DNA of 64,000 nt from Streptomyces qinglanensis (lineage in GTDB: Bacteria; Actinomycetota; Actinomycetes; Streptomycetales; Streptomycetaceae), in assembly GCF_900111245.1 (NCBI RefSeq), contig NZ_FOGO01000009.1, forward strand, positions 186,001 to 250,000. The letters run 5' to 3'. Every line of letters starts with the position of its first letter. Within the stretch, counting starts at the first letter, position 1. A program made the position numbers and the translations under genes. Shown in pieces: positions 37,065 through 47,600 of the stretch. The notes beneath the pieces are model-generated. The model had not been told where the DNA came from, did no database searches, and saw nothing but the letters and a program-made list of their open reading frames with translations.

Positions 37065-38207
37065 CTAGAAGTTACCTTCACCCCAGGGGCCTGGAGATTT
37101 GCGACGAGCGCCTTTTCGAAATTGAAAGGGGCTCGAATAGTCTACCTGACAGCTCTCACAGACGGGTTTGGGCTTGACGAAAATCCCTTCACCGGTCTTC
37201 CTCACGGTATAGGCGTTTGTGAATCTCACCTTCGTGATGTCACCGCCGAGGGCGAGGCACACGTTACCTTCCGCGCAGTAGGCCATACCCGGGAAGCGTC
37301 CTCCAGAGGATGCGACCGCGATCTCGCCGGTCCTTGTGTTGTATCCGCCTACGTACGTGCGAGTGCCTGTTCTCCTTGTGTAGTTCTTGAGGGCGAATCC
37401 CTCGATCAGGCCCTCAGCTCGCTGCATCTGGCTCGCGTGGCTCCAGTTGGGTGGGGCGCTGTGCGTTTCGACAACGGCGGGGGTCTTCCCCGCCGGGCCT
37501 CATGCCGAGGGAAGCTGGGGCATGTCCAACTGGAGTCCACTTGCGCGCGCCGTGGGCGTCTTGCGCAGGGATGCCTTGAGGCTGCTCCAGGCGGGTCCGG
37601 TGAGGTTGGCGGCGCCCCCTCCGGTGGCGCCGATGAGGAGGTCGGTGGGGGTGGTGGGCTGGCATTGGACGGTGTTGACGGCCCAGGTGTATCCGGCTCC
37701 GACGCCTGCGTTGACGAGGGTGGAGGTGAGGTAGGCACGGCCTCCTTGGAGGCCCATGGCGGCGGAGAAGCTGCCGCCTGCGGGGGCGAGGAAACCCGCG
37801 CCTGCACCGATCAGGGCGCCTTTGCCGCTGGCTTTGGCGAAGTCGCGCCAGTTGAAGTCGTCCCAGTGGTTGAGGGTGTAGCTGGTGCCGCCGATGAGTC
37901 CGCCGATGGTGCCTCCGCCGATGATGCGCACGCACGGCGGGCACAGGCCGGAGGGGTCGGACTGGTTGGCGGGGTCGTTGTCGGCGTAGGCGTAGGGGGA
38001 CTGGTTGGCGCTGTCCGGGCCCGCACGGATGGGGTCGGTGGTGGTGAAGCGGTGCTGGGTCGGGTCGTAGCTGCGGGCGCGGAGCAGGAGTCGGTCGGGC
38101 AGGACGGGGTCTTGGTACTGGCCGGTGTAGCCGAAGGCGCTGGGCTGGCCGCTGCCGCTGCCCTTCTCGCTGTCGTTCTTGCGTGCAGCCCGAGCACCTG
38201 GCCGAGG
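37065..38207 (-). pseudogene. 5'-truncated RHS toxin with deaminase-type C-terminus and an in-frame stop
   Basis: A single minus-strand frame runs from 38207 to the TAG at 37065, broken only by TGA at 37502-37500. It begins inside an RHS core (FGYTGQYQDPVLPDRLLLR, then ARSYDPTQHRFTTTDPIRAG, AYADNDPANQSDPSGLC). A Gly-rich hydrophobic pre-toxin region follows (IIGGGTIGGLIGG). After the stop, high-GC3 codons continue in frame (GPAGKTPAVVETHS) into a toxin domain. The toxin region contains a Cys-Ala-Glu (C51-A-E53 counted from ATG 37427) and Cys-x2-Cys (C90, C93), the zinc and catalytic motifs of deaminase-fold toxins of YwqJ type. The N-terminal secretion and RHS-shell parts are missing. The toxin domain alone might still be translated from ATG 37427. 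Confidence 0.75.
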
Positions 38208-38254
38208 TCACGAGGTGGGTAGCGCAGCTACGCACAGCCCGCGCCACCTGACGA

Positions 38255-38291
38255 CTGATGCCCTCGCTGCCACGAGCAGCGAGGGCATCAG
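38255..38291. terminator. Terminator after the 173-residue protein gene
   Basis: A perfect 16-bp stem (38255-38270 with 38276-38291) and 5-base loop, 28 bases beyond the stop of the minus-strand gene at 38320. Confidence 0.88.
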
Positions 38292-38319
38292 GGTGCGCTG
38301 CGGGCCCTGCACCAGGGGG

Positions 38320-38841
38320 CTACTGCCACAAGTCCGCTCCATCGCGCCCACTCGGGTCCATGGCCAAGAGATCTTCGTGCAGGCCCGAGAGGGCTCGACC
38401 AGTCGGGGCGCCGTCTTCGGCTGACTCCATGACGCGCCAGCCGACATCGATGCCCGATACGTTCACATCACTCCCGGTGTCGAGCTCATCGAGCGTTGCG
38501 CACACTGCCTCGTAGGCGACCGCTCGCGCCAGGCGAGCGAGATCCTCCTTGTTCGCCCCAGCAGCAAGGATCCGCTGGGCGACAGGAAGCTGATCGATGG
38601 CCTCCGGCTCGGCCCAACCGCCGATCGGACCGCGCCACAGACTTCGCAGCAGCATGAACCGCGCGAGGTGTGGAAGGTCCTCGCAGATCTCCGACTTGGC
38701 CCAGTCGCCGGCATCGGCTGCGCCGAGTGCTTCGAATCGCGCGCGCAGCGACTCCGCTGCCGCCCTTCCACGCGCGTCCAGACTGTTCAACCAAGCCTGC
38801 CACTCGTTTGAGGATTCACTCACCGTGACACCATGCCCCAT
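38320..38841 (-). CDS. Uncharacterised 173-residue protein in the toxin/immunity region
   Basis: Helical, acidic protein (MGHGVTVSESSNEWQAWLNS, then RGRAAAESLRARFEALGAAD, and a tail ending GADLWQ). I do not recognise the family. ATG 38841 has GAGG five bases upstream; GTG 38823 is a weaker alternative. It is transcribed divergently from a SUKH-like immunity gene, 72 bases away, and terminated by a strong hairpin. In this context it could be another immunity protein from a displaced toxin module; that is inference from position only. Confidence 0.65.
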   Translation of the reverse strand: MGHGVTVSESSNEWQAWLNSLDARGRAAAESLRARFEALGAADAGDWAKSEICEDLPHLARFMLLRSLWRGPIGGWAEPEAIDQLPVAQRILAAGANKEDLARLARAVAYEAVCATLDELDTGSDVNVSGIDVGWRVMESAEDGAPTGRALSGLHEDLLAMDPSGRDGADLWQ

Positions 38842-38913
38842 GCGTACCTCGACTGGAGATCCGCCAGCACTATCAGCAGCTTGGCAGTCCATGCCGATCG
38901 CTACTCTGTTCGC

Positions 38914-39447
38914 ATGACCGTGAACGGAGATCGCCAGTTCCCCGCCGCGCTCGCCGCTGCCATGGCGGTCCGACTCGAGTGCCTTGGCGAGGATGGTGTC
39001 CACTTCGAACCCTGCGAGTCCTTTCTGACTGCCGATGAGACCACCGAGTGGTTCCGCGCGTGGACAGGCAACAGCGAACTGAACGGCGACGGCTTCCGCG
39101 TATTCGGCCAGGACGGCACCGGCGGGAACGCAGCGTTCTGGCTGGTTCGTCCAGGTCGGGAACTGGTGGAGCAGCCCGTTGTCTTTCTTGGGTCCGAAGG
39201 AGAGACAGGCGTTGTCGCTCGCGACCTGGGTGCCTTCCTGTGGCTGCTGGCTGACGGCTTCGGCCCGTGGGAAGCAGCCACCTCGTATGAGCCCGAGCCT
39301 GATTGGGCTCCCCAGATCAATCGCGACCTGACGGCCATCGCGGAGCAGTTCGCTCCGGACCGCCGCGCCCCGGCAACGGCGATCATTGCGCAAGCCACAC
39401 AGGAATTTCCTGACTTCGACGACACCATCATGAAGCTCTGCCGTTGA
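38914..39447 (+). CDS. SUKH/Smi1-like immunity family protein
   Basis: 177-residue protein whose central pattern (FRVFGQDGTGGNAAFWLV, then PVVFLGSEGETGVVARDLG, FLWLLADGFGPWEA) matches the SUKH/Smi1-related domain often encoded next to polymorphic toxins. The conserved features are the glycine-rich DGTGG turn, the VVFLGSEGE strand and the LxxFLWLLADG helix. ATG 38914 is chosen where coding bias begins. Such proteins neutralise nuclease or deaminase toxins by direct binding. No cognate toxin is next to it, so it is an orphan immunity gene, common where toxin C-termini are exchanged. Confidence 0.75.
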   Translation: MTVNGDRQFPAALAAAMAVRLECLGEDGVHFEPCESFLTADETTEWFRAWTGNSELNGDGFRVFGQDGTGGNAAFWLVRPGRELVEQPVVFLGSEGETGVVARDLGAFLWLLADGFGPWEAATSYEPEPDWAPQINRDLTAIAEQFAPDRRAPATAIIAQATQEFPDFDDTIMKLCR

Positions 39448-39578
39448 GCCGGGGCCCGATGCCCCGCCACGAGAGGCGTGGCGGGACATCGGGCCGGGGT
39501 CAGCGGTGCCGACCGTGCTCTTGTGATGCCTTCCGCGCCGCTCCCCGTGCTTGGGGATCGCCCCTACTCAGGACCGAT

Positions 39579-40200
39579 TCACGCCCTGTGATCGCGCGGG
39601 CTCTGAGGCCGTGCCAGTCCCTCCCAGAACAAGCAGTCGCGAGGGTACTGCTTGACGACCTGCGGGAGCACCGGATCAGCGACCTTGCCGCGTATGGCCA
39701 CGTCGTCGAGCGAGGCAATGACATCGAGAACCGAACGCGGCTCGAACTGTCCCGCCAGCCGCTTCGCCTTGCTACGCACGTTGTTCGGCGTAGGGCCGGC
39801 GTCGAGAACCGAGTGATGCCACAACCGGCTGTGGTGGGCGCACCGGTTGCGCAGGTAGACCGACCTCACACGGCAGGCGAACCCGGCCGTCGCGACCCCG
39901 ACGTTGGTCGCCACGGCATCGGCCAGTGCGCCGCTGGCTCCGCGCTCGATGGCCTTGGACAGCGTTCCGAACGAGCACGCTTCAACGGCGGACCACACGG
40001 GCAGCTTGCTGTGGTCGACACGGTCACCTTCGGTACCCCTGTACCGAAGGATGTGGCGGTCTTTGCTCCGGTCGATGTCACGCAGGCACGACTCGACACA
40101 GGTCCTCTGTACGCGGACCGAAGAAATCCACGTCTTCCAATGCTGACCTTCTTCCTTCTTGCACAGCTCCACTGACCGTCGTGGCCGGCCGTGGCCCCGG
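39579..40200 (-). pseudogene. Truncated Abi_2-family abortive infection protein
   Basis: The C-terminal half of an Abi_2 (AbiD/AbiF-like) protein. The diagnostic segments are DHSKLPVWSAVEACSFGTLSKA and, about 55 residues on, VYLRNRCAHHSRLWHHSV, the HEPN-like R-N-x-C-A-H-H-S-R-x-W motif. Upstream of about 40200 the frame stays open but reads as low-complexity basic sequence unlike the family, so the usual N-terminal ~120 residues are missing. The 5' boundary given is approximate. The complete frame could encode up to 302 residues from TTG 40487, starting inside a dispersed repeat. Abi_2 proteins abort phage growth; this copy is probably inactive. Confidence 0.65.
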
Positions 40201-40470
40201 GGCGTATCCGCCGGGAAACGGCCAGGTCTTCGGAAGTCAATTCCTAGCAGCCGGCCGAGACGATTCCCCGGCCCGGACCGCCGGGGCCGTATCGGGCGGA
40301 CCAGCCGACGGCCCGGACCGGTAACCGGAACCCTCGGCATTCGAGGAGCGTGCTGCTCGTCGGCGGCGGAGGCGGCCAGGGACGTCCTACTAGTGGCGTG
40401 GACTGCTGCAATCGGAGCTCGGGCGCCGGGTAGCCCGCAATCCTGCTCGCTTCCGAAGAGATCTCCCTTC

Positions 40471-40576
40471 TCGCCGAGATGCTGCAACAGCCCTGCTGAC
40501 GCCCGGAATGCGGAGTCAAGCAGGTGGACACAACTGCGTAGAAGGTGATTCGATCGGTTTCGAAAGACGGTGCACG
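40471..40576. repeat. Dispersed ~105-bp element, copy 2
   Basis: Partner of 34561-34668, same orientation. It begins TCGCCGAGATGCTGCAACAG and ends near GTTTCGAAAGACGG. Confidence 0.75.
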
Positions 40577-40926
40577 AAAGGCAGATTCGTGATCACATCC
40601 CGCTGAGCGCGGACACACTGGCAGCCATCCGGTTCGCGGTTTCCCCACGGATGCAGGCCGGCGCCTTGCTGCATCCGTCCCGGCCGCGAGCCATGGGCGA
40701 CGACTCCCTGTCATATGGCGAGGGTCAGCAGCGTGCTGTAGGAACATCGAATGCATCTGCGGGCCGCAGTACGCCAGTTGATGCAGACACGGTCATCCAC
40801 TGGTACGGCGAGCACGAGACGAGCTGGCTGTTGCGCCGGGTCCTGCCGCGCTACCTCCAGAAGTTCATGCAGGGCATAGCCGAAGGGCTGGCCCGCTACG
40901 CCGAGGAGCGCAAGCCGACACAGTGA
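40570..40926 (+). pseudogene. Gene fragment, C-terminal part only
   Basis: The frame is open for 118 codons, but only the last ~45 (VDADTVIHWYGEHETSWLLR, then RVLPRYLQKFMQGIAEGLAR) show strong third-position GC bias and natural composition. The first half reads as chance sequence. It looks like the tail of a longer lost gene joined to unrelated DNA. The family is not recognised. Confidence 0.4.
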
Positions 40927-41172
40927 GACCTGTGCTGCGGTGCGCGTTCAACCGGGGCCCGCCCATCGATCAGGAGCCTCTCCCAGCATCCGCACCGTGC
41001 CCCCGGCACCGCCCAGCAACACTGTCTGACCGGCGCCTGGTTCGGGCAGAACGGCCGCTTCGCCGGGACAGTTTGGTCCCCTCCACTTCGCTCAGCCCCC
41101 GGGCCGCCGTGCCCGCCCTGTCGTGCCTACGCTGCTCCTGTCCCACCGCCGCTGATTCGGACGGTCCTCCTC

Positions 41173-41670
41173 GTGCCTCTCTCCTTCGAATTCCTGTTGC
41201 TCCCAACGGCCCTCATACTGCTCGGCAGTGTCATGAGCGCATTGGGATGCCGTGCCTTCCTCCGAAACCGGAGCCTGCGCCGGAAGGGCGCGAGGGCGGA
41301 GGGGGTGGTGATCCGCTTGCAGTGCACCACGATGAGATCCCCCAGTTCGGGCTCCTCAAAAGTCGGGTACTTCCCGGTCATCGCCTGGACGACGGCCGAC
41401 GGACGCCCCATGGAGACCGACGACCGGGTAGTCCGCGAGCTTCACCACAGCCCGCCGCCCGGCACCCCGGTCACGGTCTACTACGACCCGGCGGACCCAT
41501 CCCGCTGGATGGTCCCCTCCACGGCCGCGCTCGTGTACTGGCTCCTCGGTGGAATCGGGGCGGTGTTTGCAGTGGCCGGCGTAGGGATCCTGCTGGCAAT
41601 GGTGTTCTGGGGATCCTCGATGGAAAAGTGCGATTCGGGTCCGAGCGGCTACAGCACCTCGTGTCCCTGA
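41173..41670 (+). CDS. DUF3592 membrane protein
   Basis: 165-residue protein with an N-terminal membrane helix (about residues 5-27), an extracytoplasmic beta domain and a second helix (about 118-145). The middle shows the DUF3592 pattern: ARAEGVVIRL, YFPVIAWTTADG, PPPGTPVTVYYDPADPSRW. Function is unknown; such proteins occur widely in actinobacteria and near polymorphic toxin genes. Start GTG 41173 has no clear ribosome binding site and is set by the extent of the helix. The preceding gap (40927-41172) has no gene. Confidence 0.8.
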   Translation: MPLSFEFLLLPTALILLGSVMSALGCRAFLRNRSLRRKGARAEGVVIRLQCTTMRSPSSGSSKVGYFPVIAWTTADGRPMETDDRVVRELHHSPPPGTPVTVYYDPADPSRWMVPSTAALVYWLLGGIGAVFAVAGVGILLAMVFWGSSMEKCDSGPSGYSTSCP

Positions 41671-41756
41671 AAGCTGGCGGGCTGACTCGCTGCACCAGAG
41701 TTCCGAAGAGGGATATCATCCAGGCGGGCGTTGTGGTTCAGACGGTGCCAGGGGGC

Positions 41757-43133
41757 ATGGTGAGTTCAGAGCACGGTGAATCGCGCGGGTTATTCAGTGG
41801 GTTCGAGGGCTACCGGACGCCGGCACCGACGGAAGTCCGTGCGGCCCTGGCTCACGGCGTCGTCGTCGTGGATACCAACGTGCTGGTCGACCTCTACCGA
41901 ATGAACCGCCAGGTTCGCGAGGACATGTTGACGGTGCTGGAGGCGCTCAGTGACCGCCTGTGGGTGCCGCACCAGGTACTCATCGAGTTCTGGCGCAACC
42001 AGCAGCAGCCTGGCGTACTCGGACACCATCACGTCCAGGCGCGCGACACCCTCACTGCCATGACCAAGGCGCACAGCTCGATCGGAGATTCCCTCAAGCG
42101 CTGGGCACGAGCAGTCCACCTGTCTGAAGACGCCCCCATCCGTGACGAGTTGAACCAGCTCGAGGGAGAGCTTGACGCAACACTGTCAAGGCTCCGGGAG
42201 GTACTCGAACGACAGGCCAAGGTCGACCAGGTGCCGGGTGCACCGGACACATCGGCGGACCCGGTAATCGGCAAGCTGGAGGGGCTGCTCCAGGGCAAGG
42301 TCGGGGCTGCGCCAACGGACGAGCAGCTCGTTCGCTGGATTTCGGAGGCCAGGGAGAGGGCGCAGCGCAGGCAGCCGCCGGGCTTTCGTGACTTTGACGA
42401 TGGAAAACCCGACCAGACGGCAGCGGGCGACTACATCGTGTGGAGGCAGCTCTCCGCAGAGGTGGCAGCGCGCGGCAAGGACGTCGTTTTCGTTACCAGG
42501 GATCTTAAGGAGGACTGGTGGCGGACCCTGGCGGTGTCCGGTGATCGCTTGCCACGCATTGAGCTCGTACACGAACTGCGCGCCGAGACAGGACAGCAGC
42601 TGTACATGCTGGAGCCGAGCGGTCTGCTCGACTTGGCCCAGGATAGCCTTGATCTGCGTGGGCGAGTGGCGAGCACCTCAGTCGACGCGCTGCGCCAGAT
42701 GGAGAGCGAATCGAGCACCATCGAGTGGTCGGAGGAGACGCTTTGCTACCTGCTCGCCACGCTTCAGCATCAGTCCCCTGTCAGGTTCCAGGTCCTGCTC
42801 CAGGCCGGGCGCGCCAACGGCTTCGTCGACAGGGAGACCGTCTATAGGCTCGGAGGCTACGAGCCAAATCGGATGCTGCGCGGTTTCACCAGACCAGTAG
42901 CAACCGCCGCCCGCCGCCTTCAAGCGCTCGGACTCATCAGGGGAACACCGGAAGAGTTGCTGCGCGCCGTGTACGACGGCGATGTCCTAGCAGCGGGCTT
43001 CGACGTTCCCGATTACACCATCCCGATACTGAAGCGCATCGCGCAGAATTTTGACACGCACGGCGTTGTCACGCTGGAGACCGACACCGATGACGAGGAC
43101 GCGGAACACGACTCTGAAGCCTGCGAGGATTGA
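41757..43133 (+). CDS. PIN-like domain protein (DUF4935-type)
   Basis: 458-residue protein with an N-terminal PIN-like nuclease domain. The opening strand GVVVVDTNVLVDLYRMNR carries D39 and D45, VLIEFWRN supplies the conserved acidic residue, and later DYIVWRQL and VVFVTRDLKEDWW provide the remaining acidic positions. This follows the PIN_8/DUF4935 layout with a long helical insert (about 100-200). The C-terminal part (about 320-440) looks like a winged-helix-rich regulatory domain. Such proteins are found in defence islands and are predicted RNases. ATG 41757 sits right after AGGGGG; GTG 41760 gives better spacing. It lies in the ychF-linked element with other defence-type genes. Confidence 0.78.
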   Translation: MVSSEHGESRGLFSGFEGYRTPAPTEVRAALAHGVVVVDTNVLVDLYRMNRQVREDMLTVLEALSDRLWVPHQVLIEFWRNQQQPGVLGHHHVQARDTLTAMTKAHSSIGDSLKRWARAVHLSEDAPIRDELNQLEGELDATLSRLREVLERQAKVDQVPGAPDTSADPVIGKLEGLLQGKVGAAPTDEQLVRWISEARERAQRRQPPGFRDFDDGKPDQTAAGDYIVWRQLSAEVAARGKDVVFVTRDLKEDWWRTLAVSGDRLPRIELVHELRAETGQQLYMLEPSGLLDLAQDSLDLRGRVASTSVDALRQMESESSTIEWSEETLCYLLATLQHQSPVRFQVLLQAGRANGFVDRETVYRLGGYEPNRMLRGFTRPVATAARRLQALGLIRGTPEELLRAVYDGDVLAAGFDVPDYTIPILKRIAQNFDTHGVVTLETDTDDEDAEHDSEACED

Positions 43134-43572
43134 CATGCTGGGCGACCCTGCATTCGCCTCCGACGACGTCCACGGTTCCGAGTTCGACCACGGACGACGT
43201 ATGCGGTCTCGATATCGACAAGCGCCCTCAACCCGCACGGAACCAGCGTGGAGCCGCTCCAAAAACTGCGATAGCCCGATCACTTGTTCGCGTTCAGGTC
43301 AGCGGCGTCAGCCGGGTCCGCCCCTGCACTGCCACTACGGCGCGAGTACGCAGGTCACCGTGGTGCGCAAGACCAGCTATGTTTTGTGCGGCCACGACAG
43401 TGACGGGGAACTGCGGCACCCGACACCTACACCGCCAGTTGCCCGTCAGGCACCTCTCAAGGGCGCGTGCTCCACCTGCAGGGAGGACGTCCTGCCCGAA
43501 CGCCCCGCCCCCTTACCCGGGCCTCCATCCAGCACCGATCCAGCACCGATCCAGCACGGTACGGGTTTCCAT
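43134..43572. other. 439-base gap before the right element end
   Basis: No convincing gene. CCAGCACCGATCCAGCAC-type direct repeats begin at 43526 and recur at about 43602-43622. This is where an integrase gene might be expected, but no integrase motifs are readable in any frame. Confidence 0.5.
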
Positions 43573-43711
43573 AGGTGACGACAGGTGACGATGGGTCAGG
43601 AAATCCAGCACCGATCCAGCACGGGAACAGCGACGGGGTCGGCCCATAAGTGGGTCGACCCCTGCTGACCTGCACATTTGCCAGGTCAGCGATCAACTGC
43701 TGGAGCAGCCA

Positions 43712-43730
<19 letters not shown>
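43573..43730. mobile_element. Element end with att core, copy 2 (ychF 3' end)
   Basis: Contains AGGTGACGACAGGTGACG (43573-43590), a 12-bp hairpin (43635-43662), CTGACCTGC (43665-43673) and the core CTACACATTGAAGCGGAAC (43712-43730), which is the 3' end of ychF. The spacings to the core nearly equal those at 36051-36212 (121 vs 125, 49 vs 50 and 38 vs 39 bases). Confidence 0.8.
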
Positions 43731-44800
<1,070 letters not shown>

Positions 44801-45234
44801 GTGGCGACTACTTCCCGTTGCCCCTGGCGGGGGTTCTCCGTAGAGGGGTCTCTTGGCGGACAGGCGGCCCGGAGGCCGACCACCCAGTCTACGGGCGACC
44901 GGAACCGCGCTTCCCCTGCGTCGGCCGTACGGGACCAGGGCGGGATCAGTGCAGGGTCGTGCCGGTGCGGCCGGCGGTCCAGGGGTGGCTCGGAGGCGGC
45001 TGAGCAGCCGCCCGGCGCCGAGCGGCCCGCCGAGCCGGGCCCCGTGCGGGGAGGGCGTCCGACTGCTGCCTGGACGGCGACCGGGCTGCCGGGTGGTCTC
45101 CCGGCAGTCGGTACGGCCCGGCCTGTGCACGGATCCGGCAGACCGGGTGGACGGGGTGCGCCGGACCGGCGCCTTTGGCGGAATCCGCGTGTTCATGACG
45201 GCCACCACGGGGCCGGACCGCCTACCGTGGCCCG
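44801..45234. other. 434-base divergent spacer
   Basis: Between ychF and the DUF6542 gene. Long frames are present on both strands but none has start signals. A -10-like TACCGT at its right edge serves the downstream gene. Confidence 0.55.
45223..45228 (+). promoter_or_regulatory. -10 box of the DUF6542 gene
   Basis: TACCGT, six bases before GTG 45235. Confidence 0.5.
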
Positions 45235-45912
45235 GTGGAGCAACGCAGCGCGCGCACGACCCAGCACGATCCGTACGGGGCCCCTCCCCCGGGCAGCCGT
45301 GCCGAAGGCGGCGGTGCCGCCACCCGGCAGAGCCCGCGGCTCCCGCACCCGGCGGCGCCCGCCCCCGCACCCGCGTCCCCGGGCCGACGGGGGAAAGGGC
45401 AGGCTCGGTCCTCCGCCCTGCCGAGAGGCGCACCCCGGCGGAGTGCGGGCAAGCAGTCGGCAGGCGGGCGGCAGCGGACAGCTCGCGGCGGTGCGGCCCG
45501 GCGCGGGAATGCCCCCTCGGCACCCCGCCTGACCGGGCTGGGCGTCGGAGTGTTCGCCACGCTGCTGATGGTGCTGGTCGGGGGTCTGGTGGCCCTGATG
45601 CCCGGTGGGGCGCCTGCCTTCTACGGCATCGGGTTCGTCCTCGTCTCCATGGCCGCTGCCGTGTGGGTACGGCCTACGGAGCTGTTCACCGCTCCGGTCG
45701 CGGTACCGCTCGCCTACACGGCGGGGCTCTTCTTCGCCGGGGGTGCCGGGGACGGCGTCGTGGGAGTGCTCCAGAACGTCTTCACCGGGCTGGCCGTGCA
45801 CGCGGGTTGGCTGTACGCGGGCACCGTGGCGGCGGCGCTGATCGCCCTCGTACGGAGGACGGCCCTCGGCCTGGAGCAGCGCCGCAGCCGGCGGCGCGCC
45901 GCGGCAGGGTGA
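45235..45912 (+). CDS. DUF6542-type membrane protein
   Basis: 225-residue protein with a ~100-residue N-terminal region rich in Pro, Arg, Gly and Ala, then four membrane helices starting at RLTGLGVGVFATLLMVLVGG. The helices and the WVRPTELFTAPVAVPLAYT segment resemble DUF6542 proteins commonly encoded near ispH in streptomycetes. Function unknown. The N-terminal tail is likely cytoplasmic and disordered. After its stop, 45913-46203 holds only short direct repeats such as CCCGCGGGCGATC. Confidence 0.75.
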   Translation: MEQRSARTTQHDPYGAPPPGSRAEGGGAATRQSPRLPHPAAPAPAPASPGRRGKGQARSSALPRGAPRRSAGKQSAGGRQRTARGGAARRGNAPSAPRLTGLGVGVFATLLMVLVGGLVALMPGGAPAFYGIGFVLVSMAAAVWVRPTELFTAPVAVPLAYTAGLFFAGGAGDGVVGVLQNVFTGLAVHAGWLYAGTVAAALIALVRRTALGLEQRRSRRRAAAG

Positions 45913-46203
45913 CGACAGTCGGCCGGTGAAGCGGCAGGGGATGCGTCCGGCCCCGGGCCTGGCGGCACGCGGGGCTCGGCCGGAGGCTTGACCGCCGCTC
46001 ACGGGCTCGCCGGGTCGGGCGGGGCCTGCCGACGGGGCCGCGCCTCTCGCCGGCGAGCCCCTTCCCGACTCCAGGTGCAGCCGACCCCGCGGGCCCGTGT
46101 ACGGCCAGGCCCGCGGGCGATCGGCCCCGCGGGCGATCAAGCCCCGCTCGGCCGGAAGCCGGGCCGCTCGGGCCCGCGGGCGGGGTCAGGCTCGCGGCCG
46201 GGG

Positions 46204-47241
46204 TCAGGACCGGGTGCGGTCCGCGGCCTCGGCGCGCAGGTCGCGGCGGAGTTCCTTCGGGAGCGAGAACTGCATGTGCTCGTCGACGGGCTTGACGATC
46301 TCGACCTCGTCCCAGCCGCGCTGCGCCAGCCACTCCAGGACGCCGTCGACCAGGACCTCGGGGACCGAGGCGCCGGAGGAGAGGCCGATCGTCTCGACGC
46401 CTTCCAGCCACGCCTCGTCGAGTTCTTCCGCGTTGTCGACCAGGTGGCCGTCCTTGGCACCGTGCGTCAGGGCCGTCTCCACCAGGCGTACCGAGTTGGA
46501 GGAGTTCTTGGAGCCGACCACGAGGACCAGGTCGGCCTCCGCGGCGACCTGCTTGATCGCGGTCTGGCGGTTCTGGGTGGCGTAGCAGATGTCGTCGCTG
46601 GGCGGCGAGAGCAGATTCGGGTAGCGGCCCTTGAGCGCGTCGACCGTCTCCATGGTCTCGTCGACCGAAAGAGTGGTCTGGGAGAGCCACACCACCTTCT
46701 CGGGGTCGCGGACCTCGACGTTCCCCACGTCTTCCGGGCCGTCGACCAGCGTGATGTGGTCCGGCGCCTCGCCGCTGGTGCCGATGACCTCTTCGTGGCC
46801 CTCGTGTCCGATCAGGAGGATGTCGTAGTCCTCCTTGGCGTACCGCACGGCCTCCTTGTGCACCTTGGTGACCAGGGGGCAGGTGGCGTCGATGGTGGCC
46901 AGCTTGCCGCGCTCGGCCTCCTCGTGGACGGTGGGCGCCACCCCGTGCGCGGAGAAGATGACGATCTCGCCCTCGGGCACCTCGTCCGTCTCCTCGACGA
47001 ACACGGCACCCTTCTTCTCCAGGGTCTGGACCACGTACTTGTTGTGCACGATCTCGTGCCGTACGTAGATCGGAGCGCCGTACTGCTCCAGTGCCTTCTC
47101 CACGGCGATCACCGCGCGGTCCACGCCCGCGCAGTAGCCGCGGGGCGCGGCGAGCAGGACGCGGCGGCGGCCCGGAGCGGCGGATTGCGGTGCGGTGGTT
47201 TCCGGTGCGTCGTCGGGCCTGCGGGCGGGCGTACCAGTCAT
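46204..47241 (-). CDS. ispH: 4-hydroxy-3-methylbut-2-enyl diphosphate reductase
   Basis: 345-residue [4Fe-4S] enzyme making IPP and DMAPP in the last step of the MEP isoprenoid pathway. Three cluster cysteines are visible in GYCAGVDRA, DATCPLVTKVH and CYATQNRQTAI. Substrate-binding residues appear in EIVHN, FSAHGV, TTLSVDET and SKNSSNS. The first ~25 residues are a variable extension common in actinobacteria. ATG 47241 is preceded at exactly six bases by TACGAT, indicating a leaderless mRNA; an alternative reading uses GGAG at two bases, which is too close for a normal ribosome binding site. It is transcribed divergently from the APC permease gene. Confidence 0.97.
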   Translation of the reverse strand: MTGTPARRPDDAPETTAPQSAAPGRRRVLLAAPRGYCAGVDRAVIAVEKALEQYGAPIYVRHEIVHNKYVVQTLEKKGAVFVEETDEVPEGEIVIFSAHGVAPTVHEEAERGKLATIDATCPLVTKVHKEAVRYAKEDYDILLIGHEGHEEVIGTSGEAPDHITLVDGPEDVGNVEVRDPEKVVWLSQTTLSVDETMETVDALKGRYPNLLSPPSDDICYATQNRQTAIKQVAAEADLVLVVGSKNSSNSVRLVETALTHGAKDGHLVDNAEELDEAWLEGVETIGLSSGASVPEVLVDGVLEWLAQRGWDEVEIVKPVDEHMQFSLPKELRRDLRAEAADRTRS

Positions 47242-47247
47242 GGCTCC

Positions 47248-47253
47248 ATCGTA
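47248..47253 (-). promoter_or_regulatory. -10 box of ispH
   Basis: TACGAT on the minus strand, six bases before ATG 47241. The rest of the spacer to 47600 is built from degenerate ~20-base CCGGCRCGAGCCCG-like units and contains no gene. Confidence 0.5.
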
Positions 47254-47600
47254 AAGGCCGTGCTCGCCTCGTTCCGGGGGCCGCCCGCAGCGGCGCGGGC
47301 GGCGGAGGCACTCGGCGGGAGCAGATGTGCGCGCCGACTCCGGTGTGCGCCAGGGGCGCGGTTGTGCCGGCGCGAGCCGGTCACCCGGCGCGAGCCCGCT
47401 ACCCGGCCCCAGCCCGTTCCGCGGCGCACTTCCGTACCGCCCCAGAGCCCATTCCCCGGCACGAGCCCGATCCGCGGCACGAACCCGTCCCGCGGGGGAG
47501 CGCGCTGCACGGCGGGAGACGCTGCGCGGCGGGAGCGCTTGGCGCGGTCGGGTTGCGCCGCTGGGGCGCGTTGTCCGCTGCTGATGGATGCGCTCTGCGG

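Noticed and set aside
43134..43634. Integrase gene expected beside the right att copy
   Set aside because: All frames were read; none contains the R-H-R-Y or serine-recombinase motifs, so no integrase is claimed.
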